Shown piece after piece: positions 56,238 to 56,358 of a DNA stretch of 56,358 bases. The DNA comes from Calothrix sp. CSU_2_0 (GTDB taxonomy: Bacteria > Cyanobacteriota > Cyanobacteriia > Cyanobacteriales > Nostocaceae), in assembly GCA_012034595.1 (NCBI GenBank), contig JAAUPE010000031.1:1-56358 (forward strand), written 5' to 3'. The translations under genes were made by a program, and so were the position numbers. How positions within the stretch are numbered: the first letter of the stretch is position 1; every line of letters starts with the position of its first letter. The notes beneath the pieces are model-generated. The model was not told where the DNA came from. It saw only the letters and a program-made list of their open reading frames with translations, and did not search any database.

Positions 56238-56358
56238 CCGATAATTCCTTAATGGTACAAGCCCACCGAAGTTTGGCGGGACGGAAACCGACACCGCCAA
56301 CTTCTCCCTAAATTAATTTATGGACAGATATATTTAAACATTGCCTGGTACTCGCTCC

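Noticed and set aside
1-56358. tRNA or rRNA genes
   Set aside because: No T-loop consensus or clover-leaf pattern, and no rRNA-like sequence, was noticed on reading; a covariance search was not possible.

Overview
The window is a cyanobacterial chromosome segment. It is AT-rich, dotted with GCGATCGC (HIP1) octamers, and carries families typical of filamentous heterocystous lineages: XisI, CHAT/caspase, CHASE2, DUF1822, DUF928, DUF2294, DUF4330 and HopA1 beside LanM. No tRNA, rRNA or CRISPR array was seen. The species cannot be named from the sequence.

Layout. (1) 404-6638, plus strand: a flavin amine-oxidase-like enzyme, then an RNA-repair operon: hen1, a small polynucleotide-kinase-like gene, a broken Thg1-like gene, and pnkp split by a one-base frameshift. 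(2) 6.6-18.2 kb: a loose accessory stretch. Intact genes are an SDR dehydrogenase, a DUF4330 protein, an ureidoglycolate-lyase-like protein, two DUF2294 paralogs, a lone receiver protein, a TPR protein, a secreted protein, a VOC-like protein and xisI. Among them lie remnants of a transposase, a ParB-like protein, an aminotransferase, a glutathionyl-hydroquinone reductase and xisH, plus several intergenic repeat families. (3) 18.2-31.6 kb, minus strand: a co-directional signalling locus, sigma-like protein > DUF1822 > CHAT-CHASE2 (two frameshifts) > DUF928 > TPR-CHAT protease > caspase-like protein fused to a broken trypsin-like domain. (4) 31.9-41.3 kb: mostly exported repeat proteins: a tandem lipoprotein/secreted pair, two LRR proteins, small membrane proteins, an EEP-family hydrolase and an exported WD40 protein. 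(5) 41.8-55.4 kb: a lanthipeptide cluster. The plus strand has an APH-fold kinase, a HopA1-family protein, LanM and four intact double-glycine precursors plus a fifth remnant. The convergent minus strand has an HTH protein, a C39-peptidase ABC exporter, an HlyD adaptor and a PpiC-like isomerase. (6) 55.7-56.2 kb: a CHAT/AAA-like chimeric remnant.

The most interesting system is the lanthipeptide cluster. LanM keeps its zinc-binding cyclase domain, but by eye its dehydratase lacks several residues needed for Ser/Thr phosphorylation and phosphate elimination. The two genes just upstream encode an apparently intact kinase and a HopA1-type lyase candidate, the pair that does dehydration in class V lanthipeptides and thioamitides. 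The sequence therefore suggests a hybrid in which a separate kinase/lyase pair dehydrates and LanM mainly cyclises; the C39 exporter would then remove the leader at Gly-Gly.

Other notable points: a GGGTATGCAG element recurs upstream of the large signalling genes; an in-frame deletion fused a trypsin-like and a caspase-like gene; a Thg1 remnant sits in the Hen1/Pnkp operon; and several genes are broken by single-base A/T homopolymer changes, which may be sequencing errors or real decay.
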